Source of the DNA: Cafeteria roenbergensis
Taxonomy: Eukaryota > Sar > Bigyra > Bicosoecida > Cafeteriaceae
Reading direction: 5' to 3'
Length of the DNA: 64,000 nt
NCBI GenBank assembly: GCA_008330645.1
Contig: VLTN01000026.1
Coordinates: 62,001 to 126,000 of the forward strand
The position numbers were made by a program, and so were the translations under genes. A model generated the notes under the pieces. It did not search any database. It worked only from the letters and a program-made list of their open reading frames with translations, and was not told the DNA's origin. Positions 53,901 to 61,416 of this stretch are shown here, one piece after another; within the stretch, counting starts at the first letter, position 1, and each line of letters begins with the position of its first letter.

Positions 53901-56900
53901 GCGGCGCGGGACGTGCCCCTGCCTCTGTCCGTTGGGCCGTCGGGCGACGACGCGCCCGCCCCCAGCGGCTTTCACCCGGCCCCCGCTGCAGGACGGCGTA
54001 AGCGGGATCACCTGAAGCTGGACTCTGACGCCGGTGCCGGTGCCGGTGCCGGTGCTAGGGCTGGGGCTGGCCCGGGCGGAGCGGGCCGCGCCCCCGTGTC
54101 CCCGCTGAGCCCGAGCGAGCGCCGCCGGGCCGAGCTGGTGCAGGCGCGGCAGGACGAGGCGGCGGAGCAGGAGGAGGAGCGAGCCAAGCGGCGCAAGGAG
54201 AAGCGGCAGGCCAAGCTCCGCCGCCAGTGGGCCGCCGCTGCGCGAATCGTGCTTCGCTCGGAGGAGAAGCTTCGCTCCCAGCGAGCCTGGCTGCGAGGCA
54301 AGCCGCGCCCCATTCACTGGCTCAACACCTTTGTGCGGTCCGGAGTCTTCTCCGCCATCATCGTCATCGCCATCGTGATCAACACCATCCTGCTAGCCAT
54401 GGATGCCAAGGACAACACTCGCGAGCTCGACACTGCTCTGGAGCAGGCAAACGTCGTCCTCACAGCCATCTTCACGGCGGAAATGGTGCTCAAGCTGGCC
54501 GGCCTTGGCCCGCGCGTGTACGCCTCGGACGCCTTCAACGTCTTCGACGGCATCATCGTGGTCACGTCGCTCGTCGAGCTCATCGTCGCAGCTGCGTCCC
54601 CGTCGGGCGAGTCCGGGAGCATCGTCGGCCTGTTCAGGACCTTCCGCCTGCTGCGTGTTCTCAAGCTGGCCAAGAGCGTCAAGACGCTCCGCATCCTCCT
54701 GGTGACCACGATCAACTCCCTCCCCGACATCGGCTGGATGAGCCTCGTCCTCGTGCTCTTCCTCTTCATCTTCGCCGTGCTGGGGGTGCAGCTCTTCGCG
54801 GGCGCCCTCGCGGGCCTGCCCTCGGACCCCCCCTACAGCTTCGACGACCTGTTCAACAGCCTCTTCTCCGTCTTCCAGGTCCTCACCGGAGACGACTGGA
54901 CCTCGATCATGGCGGACACTGCCCACGCAACGTCCGGCGCGGCCATCTTGTACTTCGTGCTGCTTCACGCCTTCGGCTCCTACATCGTCCTGTCGCTCTT
55001 CGTCGCAATCCTCCTGCAGCGCTTCTCCGACCAGCAAGACGCCGCCTTCGACGAGGAGGACTACTCGGAGATGGGGGTTCTCTCGCTTGAGCGGAGCCTG
55101 CTCGCGCGTGACCCCACAGGGTTCATGGCGCCCCCGCCGACCGACAAGGCGTCCAGCGTGGCCTCCACCCGCGAGGCTGCCAACGACATCGTGGCCGCAG
55201 TCGGCGAGGTGGTGGAGGAGATGCAGGCGCGGGACCTGGTGCGCCGCCGGCAGGCCAAGAACAAGAAGGACAAGCACAACAACAAGGACCCCGGACCGGG
55301 CATCGTCGTCCGCAAGCCGGGCGAGACTGCATCCGCCAGCATCTTCAAGGCTGACCCGCACAACCGCTTCACGCGAGAGGACGGCGCCGAGTTCGACGAG
55401 GTGCTGCACGGGCTCAACGGCAGCGTCTGCGGCTGCTTCCACGAGGACAACTGCCTTCGTATCGGCCTCTTCCGCCTCGTGACGTCGTCCTGGTTCGAGG
55501 TGGGAGTGCTCATCGCCATCCTTGTCAACTGCGTCTTTCTGGCCCTGGAGTCGCCGGACAACGAGCCCACCTCGGTGCTCTCCGAGGTGCTCGCCACCGG
55601 CGACGTCGTCTTCGCGGTCCTCTTCACGGTGGAGGCCAGCTTCAAGATCGCTGCCTTCGGGATCTGGAAGGCCGGCCCCCACGCGTACCTGCGCTCCGCC
55701 TGGAACGTCCTCGACTTCTTCATCGTCGTCGTGTCCCTGCTCTCGCTCGCCCTTCCGGACGTCTCGGCCCTGCGCTCCCTCCGTGCGCTGAGGCCGCTCC
55801 GCGTCGTGGTGCGCTCCCCCCAGATCCAGGTGGTCATTCGCGCCCTCGTGTACGCGCTGCCCAACATCTTCAACGTGTTCGTCCTCACCATGCTCCTGTG
55901 GCTCATCTTCGCCATCCTGGGCGTGAACCAGTTCAAGGGCACCTTCTCGTCCTGCACCGACCCGGGTCTCGACAAGGCCGCCTGCGTCGGCATGTTCGTG
56001 GATGAGTCAGGGGCCAACGCGACGCGGATGTGGGACACGCCGGTGACCAACTTTGACTCCGTCGGGCCGGCCATGCTCACGCTCTTCCAGGTTGCCACCC
56101 TGAGCGACTGGGCCACCGTCGCCCGCCTCGCAATCGCGGCCACAGGGACCGACAGCGCCCCCAAGGACGGCACCAACCCCCTCGCGCTCCTCTACTTCTT
56201 CGCCTTCATCGTCGTCGGGTCCTTCTTCAGCCTAAACCTCTTCATCGGTGTGGTGATCGACAACTTCAACCGGCTCAAAAAGGAGCTCGATGGCTCCGCC
56301 TTCATGACCAAGGAGCAGCGCCAGCTGGCCAACGCCGACAAGCTCATCCGCACCGTCAAGATCGAGACTCGGCCCGAGGCCCCGTCCGCCAGCTGGCGCC
56401 GCGTCGCCTTCCGTATCATCATGATGCCCTGGTTCGACCCGTTCATCTTCGGCGTCATCATCGCCAACGCGCTCACCATGTGCATGCAGTTTTACGGCAT
56501 GGACGCCGTGTACGCCGCGGTGCTCGACGGCCTCAACACCGCCTTCCTGGTCATTTTTGGCATCGAAGCGGTGCTCAAGCTCTCCGGTCTGGGGATCGAG
56601 GTGTACTGGCGCAGCCTGTGGAACCGGTTCGACTTTATTGTGTTCATCGCAAGCGTCATCGGCGTGTTCTTCGACGCCGGCGCCGGGGCCTCTGTCATCC
56701 GCGTGCTGCGCATCGCCCGCATCATTCGCATCGCGCGCGTGGGCATGCTCCGCCAGCTGCTCACCACGCTTCTGAACTCCGTTCCCTCCCTGTGGAACAT
56801 CGGCGGCCTCCTCTTCGTCCTCTTCTTCATCTTCGCGACCCTGGGCACCAACCTGTTCGGCCGCGTCCCCTTTGAGGACGTCAACGACCTCGGCGTCTCG

Positions 56901-58097
56901 CGCCACGCCAACTTCCGCAACTTCGGCATGAGCATCTTCGCGCTCTGGCGGGTGGCCACGGGGGACGCCTGGGAGGGCCTGCTCTACAGCACCATGGCCT
57001 TCTCCCCCACCGTAGCCGTAGTCTACTTCGTGGTGTTCCAGGTGGGCGTCGCCTTCGTGATGATCAACCTGTTCATCGCCGTCATTCTCGAGAACTTCGA
57101 GGAGTCCAACGAGGAGGAGAAGGGCGACTCTCGCCTGGACGAGATTCACGGCTGGGCGGAGATTTGGAACAAGTTCGACCCGCTGGCCCTCAAGTGGGTG
57201 CCTGTCGCGCTGTTCCCGCGGCTCATGGCGTCAGCACCGCGCCCGTTCGGCTTCGGCCGGCTCATCATGCGGCCCTCGACCGTCATTGCCACCATGGCCC
57301 AGCTCCGCGTGCCCCTCGAAACCCGCCCTGCAAGCCTCTTCAACGGCAAGATCGGCTCCCGCATCCTCAGCGCGTCGCGGGCGTCCAACCCTTTCCAGGC
57401 CAACTTCGAGCCCCTGCCCGCCGATGGCGCTCACGTCTTCTCGGGCCGCTCTTCCAAGCCTCAGACCCTGGCCAACCCGGCCGGCGCGCCCTCGCACGCG
57501 GCGTCCACTGCAAGCATGGCCGCCCCCGGCAGCCGAACGAACTCCAAGCGCCTTGGCGTGCCGTCCGACGCCACCGCGCCCGACGCCGCTGCGGACCGCC
57601 AGTCGCCCACGCCCATGCCCGAGCCTGGCATCGCCAACGCGCTGTCCGACCAGGGTGCGGATGATGCCGACGACCCCACTTCGCCACTGGACAAGAGCCC
57701 AGGCTCGCGCCGCGTGTGGTGCGTCAACCTGACAGCCACCCTCAAGGCCCTCGCCGCAGTGGTCGCGCACCTCGACGTGAAGCTGGAGTCCGAGGCGGGC
57801 CGCAGGCGGTACTTTGCCCACGAGTGGCTCTTCGTGCGCATGGTCGAAACCGTGGCGGTGCAGTGGCTGCGGCGCCGCCGGCTGGCGCGCTCAGCCGGCA
57901 GCTTCAAGAGCGAGGCCGGGCCCGGCGACACCCCGCCGCTTGCGTCCAAGCCAGGAGCGGCTGCGCCCGCTCCCCGCACGGCCGCCTCCCACCCAGCGGA
58001 GCCATCCCGCCAGCTGCCGCCCATGGAGGAAGCCGAGGCGGAGAGCGGCGGCGGCGGGCGCCTGGGCGCCGCAATCGGCTCCTCCAGCAGAGACTGA
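50910..58097 (+). CDS. Four-domain voltage-gated cation channel (Cav/Nav superfamily)
   Basis: 2395 residues from the ATG at 50910. Four six-helix repeats are present: I about 129-600, II about 1141-1390, III about 1525-1790, IV about 1835-2060. Each S4 has regular Arg/Lys: VRLMRVLRPLRSVNRLPSLR, FRTFRLLRVLKLAKSVKTLR, LRSLRALRPLRVVVR and VIRVLRIARIIRIARVGMLR. Pore motifs are SMSNW (S551), TGDDW (D1328), TLSDW (S1732) and TGDAW (D2019), so the ring at the Cav EEEE positions reads Ser-Asp-Ser-Asp. The III-IV linker keeps MTKEQ. Repeat I has about 195 disordered residues between S2 and S3. The I-II linker is about 540 residues and Ser/Pro/Gly-rich. Channels of this fold open on depolarisation and pass Ca2+ or Na+ across the plasma or ciliary membrane; selectivity here is not predictable. 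No intron needed. Confidence 0.93.
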   Translation: MAAAVRLPGAMTTGSRAEMPRPVDQDDAAMGDAAFGASQRSLRSGSKRSLPRSGSSQASMSSRQPSELSPAESEEARFINDVVLDVRRNSLNPEAATRQAIQARLRRERSGFGNARQWQIWLRDEVVRHPLFDAFILVCIILNSVTLAMSNPLMDPNSDLAGVLEITDVVFTGIFTIEMLTKMFALGVFDGKVCGLRCCGEDVPFFGGIISLPAKAGQMPVAKPRAGGGTAIAPISSAAIAAPPALASLPPGTAAAPSARPMAGSAMRLARPPRAEQSGSAASTDTSAVRVTPVAIAGHGVHGVEGEMPSSGASSPVAAFDENDADLGAEATGIDGAAASEHADGGRDDAARGGQVDESEHLEAIEERVRAVVDDAAEKFPRAYLGSPWNGLDFIIVVAALLGYIPAVGAAGGSGVRLMRVLRPLRSVNRLPSLRVIISTMLDSFRGMVSVMVLVLFLFVIYGIVGVLFFNGALHQRCYDTGSVPPAPPPFAPEEDTYALDGYCSTMPGFAYQCPAGQTCSPRAEDPQYGWVSFDNIGLAFLAIYNVISMSNWAPLSYQISDTTGSFGAVFFVTLILFGTFFSINIVLAVVVASYEENFSKQQTRDRQAAAMDLLATRESRHSRVIAVLRRARGLGKVHIDSIEVNADDVDAQGGTYAMSNSDDEDAELDLPPPRSAGAQVAPSQPVTPNGSRNPSLGGGDWGGANDDGGPVTMGSIRSQQGASFGAASGANSPPGSTRPGSRATSRGDGASRPPSIGGGGGDGGAAGDSKATRDSAPDPEGSPAVPDGDDTPGLPMPSHDEPQKPRQPQQHQVHQGVSASAQSSVTAGMASSQLPAGSSGTHSEVPPAGQAPGASAGPSLPPTGAAAPSLPRLPEGVPTPAGGASPVDRKEVASPPSSSASTKGAHVAGAAGATHSLQPPTAVSGTLLQDAARLVFGAKADHAHMRELAEAERRQMAMGGRDSRASSASDSGLSEEERIVALAKAGKDDGAGVTPGAARDVPLPLSVGPSGDDAPAPSGFHPAPAAGRRKRDHLKLDSDAGAGAGAGARAGAGPGGAGRAPVSPLSPSERRRAELVQARQDEAAEQEEERAKRRKEKRQAKLRRQWAAAARIVLRSEEKLRSQRAWLRGKPRPIHWLNTFVRSGVFSAIIVIAIVINTILLAMDAKDNTRELDTALEQANVVLTAIFTAEMVLKLAGLGPRVYASDAFNVFDGIIVVTSLVELIVAAASPSGESGSIVGLFRTFRLLRVLKLAKSVKTLRILLVTTINSLPDIGWMSLVLVLFLFIFAVLGVQLFAGALAGLPSDPPYSFDDLFNSLFSVFQVLTGDDWTSIMADTAHATSGAAILYFVLLHAFGSYIVLSLFVAILLQRFSDQQDAAFDEEDYSEMGVLSLERSLLARDPTGFMAPPPTDKASSVASTREAANDIVAAVGEVVEEMQARDLVRRRQAKNKKDKHNNKDPGPGIVVRKPGETASASIFKADPHNRFTREDGAEFDEVLHGLNGSVCGCFHEDNCLRIGLFRLVTSSWFEVGVLIAILVNCVFLALESPDNEPTSVLSEVLATGDVVFAVLFTVEASFKIAAFGIWKAGPHAYLRSAWNVLDFFIVVVSLLSLALPDVSALRSLRALRPLRVVVRSPQIQVVIRALVYALPNIFNVFVLTMLLWLIFAILGVNQFKGTFSSCTDPGLDKAACVGMFVDESGANATRMWDTPVTNFDSVGPAMLTLFQVATLSDWATVARLAIAATGTDSAPKDGTNPLALLYFFAFIVVGSFFSLNLFIGVVIDNFNRLKKELDGSAFMTKEQRQLANADKLIRTVKIETRPEAPSASWRRVAFRIIMMPWFDPFIFGVIIANALTMCMQFYGMDAVYAAVLDGLNTAFLVIFGIEAVLKLSGLGIEVYWRSLWNRFDFIVFIASVIGVFFDAGAGASVIRVLRIARIIRIARVGMLRQLLTTLLNSVPSLWNIGGLLFVLFFIFATLGTNLFGRVPFEDVNDLGVSRHANFRNFGMSIFALWRVATGDAWEGLLYSTMAFSPTVAVVYFVVFQVGVAFVMINLFIAVILENFEESNEEEKGDSRLDEIHGWAEIWNKFDPLALKWVPVALFPRLMASAPRPFGFGRLIMRPSTVIATMAQLRVPLETRPASLFNGKIGSRILSASRASNPFQANFEPLPADGAHVFSGRSSKPQTLANPAGAPSHAASTASMAAPGSRTNSKRLGVPSDATAPDAAADRQSPTPMPEPGIANALSDQGADDADDPTSPLDKSPGSRRVWCVNLTATLKALAAVVAHLDVKLESEAGRRRYFAHEWLFVRMVETVAVQWLRRRRLARSAGSFKSEAGPGDTPPLASKPGAAAPAPRTAASHPAEPSRQLPPMEEAEAESGGGGRLGAAIGSSSRD

Positions 58098-58448
58098 GTC
58101 CGGCGGCGCCCCAGGCCGGTGTCTTTCCCCCCCCCCCCTCCCCACAGTCCGTTCGAGGCTGCGCTGTCCTGGGCAGCAGCATGCTCCTTGCCTCGCGCAA
58201 TTCAGTCTTGACCCGTCTCGATTAAGTCCCATTTTTCTTTGTTTCTGCTGCGTGTCTGTGCCTCGGCGGTGTGGTGTGGAGTCCCCCCCTCCCCCAAAAG
58301 CAAGCGAGGTCACCGGTGGCTTGCACTTCCGTGCACGAGCGTTTCCTTGCGCTGCTCTCAAGCGTCGCACAGCTGGCGTCGTCATCCGGCCCCGGCAGAG
58401 CCGAATCGCGGAACCACGCCGAACTGCGCCGAGCGAGCACAGGCCGCC
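58098..58448 (+). other. Intergenic with a C homopolymer
   Basis: 351 bases between channel stop and PPP4R2-like start. Contains an 11-C run (58128-58138) and a second C-rich tract. Holds the channel 3' end and the promoter of the next gene. Nothing else recognised. Confidence 0.5.
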
Positions 58449-59811
58449 ATGGCCGCCTTGCTGCGCGAGGCCGTGCAGGGCATGGCGTTGCTGAGTGAGC
58501 CCGCGGCCCAGCGCAGCAGGGGCGCCTCGGTTCTCTGGCCTGAGCCTGGCAGGGCGCGGTTGGCCGGCCTCGTTGTCGCAAGCGCAAACATCGGCACATT
58601 GCTGGCAGCGCGTGGAGGGACCGCGGTGCGCGCCTGGCAGCGGTAATGTCGCGCTCGGCGCTGAACGTGGCTGTTGCCATTGGGGCTTTGCACCTCCATC
58701 CCTCGCCCGACGCAGCGTTTGACTCTTCGGCGCGCGTGCCCGCCGACAGCCCCGTCAGAGAGGTGAGCGTTCTCGCTGCCCCTGTGGAGCTCCTTGCTCG
58801 CACGAGCCGCGCCGCAGTTGTTTCCGCGCTGGGCCGGCTGAAGCTCGCTATCGGTGGAAGGCGCGGTGGCTGGAGCCCGACGGCAGCAGCAGCAGTTCCT
58901 CCCCCCAAAACCGCACGCTTCCGCTTGCAGGCCGTCAAGGATGTGGCCGTCTCTGGGAGGTTTGTGCACCAGTGGGAGCTGCTGAGGGAGGCAATCGCCG
59001 CGCTGGCTGCTGAGGTGAGGGCATTGAGGGCCGGCGGGGTCCTGCAGTCGACATTCGAGCGCGGCACACCCAACGGCGCCTCTGCCCAACCACCGGTTTG
59101 TTGCGCGTGTGGCACCCACGGCTCGCATCGCAGTGCCTCGTGAGCCTTCCTAACGACGTCGGGGATGGTGACGGCGAATCCTCGCCAGCGGCGAAGCCTG
59201 ACGGCCTGGCGCCGGTTGACGCGCTCAGGGCCGACATCCAGGTGACCAAGGACAGTACACAGGATGGAGTGGCGCCCGCCGACGTGGTCCCCCTGATACA
59301 GTCGCTCCCCGCGGCCCCCTTCACCCTGCAGAGGCTCTGCGAGGTGGTCTCAGCCCGCGGCGGGGGCGTTTACAAGTCGAGGCCGAAGCTCGCCTACGCG
59401 CTCCACAGGCTCGCATCCGTGACTTCCACCTTGCAGCCCGTCGCGGTGGAGGACCGTTGGGCGCAAGGAAGCGGCGGCGGTCTTGGCGGCGAGGGCAGCG
59501 ACATGGCGGGCGCGCTCAGGCTGAGGCGTCCGCTGGGCGAGGACACGGATGAGCAGGCCGACGGCTCGGAGCTGTCAGCAGCGGCGGCACCCGCCGCGGG
59601 AGCAAGGACCGTGAGCGCGAAGCGGCCCCGGGAGGGCGATGACGCCGATGGCGCTGACCCGGCGGCTGCCACTGACGATGGCGGCCGCGACGGTGAGGCG
59701 GAGCCAGCAGCAAGCGCGCAGTCGGGGGAAGCCGCCGGCGCCAGCCGCGCCGGCGCGGCGGGTCCTGACTCGGAGCAGGGACCGGCCAAGAGGCCGCGCC
59801 CCTCGCAGTGA
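58449..59811 (+). CDS. PPP4R2: Protein phosphatase 4 regulatory subunit 2-like (four exons)
   Basis: Exons 58449-58494, 58716-58762, 58931-59014 and 59134-59811 give 284 residues. The ATG at 58449 has an ideal context (GCCGCCATGG). Exon 1 encodes MAALLREAVQGMALL; exons 2-3 give ADSPVREAVKDVAVSGRF and VHQWELLREAIAALAAE, comparable with the N-terminal PPP4R2 segment containing VAKTGxTxxxW. Exon 4 carries the hallmark PFTLQRLCEVV followed by YKSRPKLAYALHRL, comparable with PFTIQRLCELL in PPP4R2. The C-terminal 130 residues are acidic/Ala-rich with two KRPR motifs that could be nuclear signals. PPP4R2 targets the PP4 phosphatase catalytic subunit in DNA-damage and centrosome functions; this role is by family. 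All intron phases agree. Confidence 0.75.
58495..58715 (+). other. Intron 1 of PPP4R2-like gene (221 bp)
   Basis: Donor A|GTGAGCC, acceptor CTCGCCCGACGCAG after a pyrimidine-rich tract; phase 1, joined codon ACG. Confidence 0.65.
58763..58930 (+). other. Intron 2 of PPP4R2-like gene (168 bp)
   Basis: Donor GAG|GTGAGCG, acceptor CTTCCGCTTGCAG; phase 0. The frame through it is open, so retention is possible, but removal brings PVRE next to AVKDVAVSG. Confidence 0.65.
59015..59133 (+). other. Intron 3 of PPP4R2-like gene (119 bp)
   Basis: Donor GAG|GTGAGGG, acceptor GCTCGCATCGCAG; phase 0. The two flanking exons are in different frames and both carry PPP4R2 motifs, so an intron is required here. 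Confidence 0.75.
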
Positions 59812-59840
59812 GACGTCTGCCTGCCGGGCGCCGAGTTCGC

Positions 59841-59920
59841 TGGACGGCGCCTGTGCTCGCTGGACGGCGCCTGTGCTCGCTGGACGGCGCCTGTGCTCGC
59901 TGGACGGCGCCTGTGCTCGT
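59841..59920 (+). repeat. 20-bp minisatellite, 4 copies
   Basis: TGGACGGCGCCTGTGCTCGC is repeated four times head to tail (the last copy ends CGT). It lies in the 282-base region between the convergent PPP4R2-like and NECAP genes, probably in a 3' untranslated region. Confidence 0.95.
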
Positions 59921-60093
59921 GGGTGTGGCCGTGCTTGTTTTGTGCCTGGGCGCGTGCTTGTGTGCATATTTGTGCATGCTTGAGGATGCAGTCGCAACCG
60001 TGCCGTTGACATGGACTGTGGAGCCTGTTGCAGGCAATCGCTCCGTCGCCGGGCCCGGCCCAGTGACTGGCAGCCCCTCGCGCACGCCTGCCG

Positions 60094-61167
60094 TCACCCA
60101 AAGTCCCCGAAATCGTCGTCGTCCGCTCCCCCGCTGTCGCCTCCCGCCCCACCACCTTGCCCGCCCCCTTCCGTGGTCGCCGCCGCGGCCGCATGGCCAG
60201 GGGCGGCCGCTGGCCCGTCGGCCGGGACGGCCGGCGCCTCTGAGGGCTTGCTTGACGGCGCGGGTTTGGGAGCCTTGCTTGAAGCAGCAGCAGCAGCGCT
60301 TCGAGGGGGCGAAAGCACGGCGGCCGATCGCGGTGGCGCCAGCCCAGGGCCAGTCGCCGACCTTGGCGCCCCCAGTCGGGGAGGCCCGCCTGCCTCCGCC
60401 CTCCTGGCCGGACGGCGGCCAGGGCTCGCCCGCTTGGCCGCAGAGCCGACGTTGAGGTGGATGGTGGCGCCCTCGGTCAGCGACACGCCACCGACCTCCT
60501 TCTCGAGGGCCTCCATGGCGCGCGCGGCCGCCTCGGTGGCGGCTGCCTCGGCCTCTGCCTCGGTGGCGCCGGCGTCGATGGCTGCCGCGGCGCCGCCTGC
60601 ATGCCGCTCGCACCGGGCCACGTGGTCGTTGATGGCCTCCTGGAAGGCGTACGCAATGTGCCTCTCCCTGAATCCAAGCCCCACGCGAGCTGTGGCGCTG
60701 CCCCGCCGCACTCGCAGGACGAAATAGCGCGAGGAATCGTTTGCCTTGTCCACGAACCACTCCAGCCTCGCCGTCGGATCCCCAGAACGCGCGCGCGCCT
60801 CGTCTCCGTATGGCAGGTCCGCGACTGCAATCGCAAGAAGCTTGCTGCCCGCCTTGGGTGCACTGGGTGCACCCGGCGCCGGGGCAGGCGCAGACGCAGA
60901 CGGAGGGCCCGAAGCTGCTCGCTCCCCCGGAACAAGCCCGGCCGGCCCTCCCGGCGCCGTCCGCGCCGCCTGCGTGTCATCCACGCTCAGGACCTGGACC
61001 GCCAGGGCGGTGCCGCGCGCCACAACGACCACCCTTGCCGTGGCTGCGGGCTTGTCCAGGCCCCAAGCTGCTGCCCGGTGGATCGACGCCTCGTCCAGGC
61101 CCGTGAGCGTGTAAAGGAATGCCTCGCCTGCCGAGAAGAGCGTGTCATCGTCGGTGCGAGCCGCCAT
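60094..61167 (-). CDS. NECAP: NECAP (adaptin-ear-binding coat-associated) protein
   Basis: 357 residues from the ATG at 61167; the frame runs on to 61230 only to a TTG. NECAP proteins bind the AP-2/AP-1 ear and clathrin machinery through a PH-like domain and help vesicle formation. Matches to NECAP: AAAWGLDKP (against AAEWQLDQP), the central SSRYFVLRV with RVGLGFRERHIAYAFQEAIN and DH (about 141-175), and LTEGATIHLNVG (against FKEGQTIKLNI). An Ala/Pro-rich insert of about 45 residues interrupts the core before KLLAIAVADL. The C-terminal third is Ala/Pro/Ser-rich disorder and ends DDDDFGDFG, an acidic Phe motif of the kind that binds adaptin ears. Convergent with the PPP4R2-like gene; 249 bases beyond the CFAP58 stop. 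Confidence 0.88.
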   Translation of the reverse strand: MAARTDDDTLFSAGEAFLYTLTGLDEASIHRAAAWGLDKPAATARVVVVARGTALAVQVLSVDDTQAARTAPGGPAGLVPGERAASGPPSASAPAPAPGAPSAPKAGSKLLAIAVADLPYGDEARARSGDPTARLEWFVDKANDSSRYFVLRVRRGSATARVGLGFRERHIAYAFQEAINDHVARCERHAGGAAAAIDAGATEAEAEAAATEAAARAMEALEKEVGGVSLTEGATIHLNVGSAAKRASPGRRPARRAEAGGPPRLGAPRSATGPGLAPPRSAAVLSPPRSAAAAASSKAPKPAPSSKPSEAPAVPADGPAAAPGHAAAAATTEGGGQGGGAGGDSGGADDDDFGDFG

Positions 61168-61416
61168 GCCGCGCTGGGCGTCGGCGGGCTCCGAGTGAGG
61201 GTGCGCGCGCCCGTCGAACTCCCGTCGCAATCGAGTGCCACGTCATCCAAGCTGGAGCCAAGGCACGAGGCAAATTGTGTTGCTATGCACTCGCTGGCGA
61301 AGCGGACACACTCATGCACGGGGGGCCGCCATTTCACGCGTAAGGAAGCAGGTGGAACGAAAGCAAACCGGGGCCGCGCGCGCGGGCGAGGGGGGGGGGA
61401 GGGGTGAACGCGCTGC

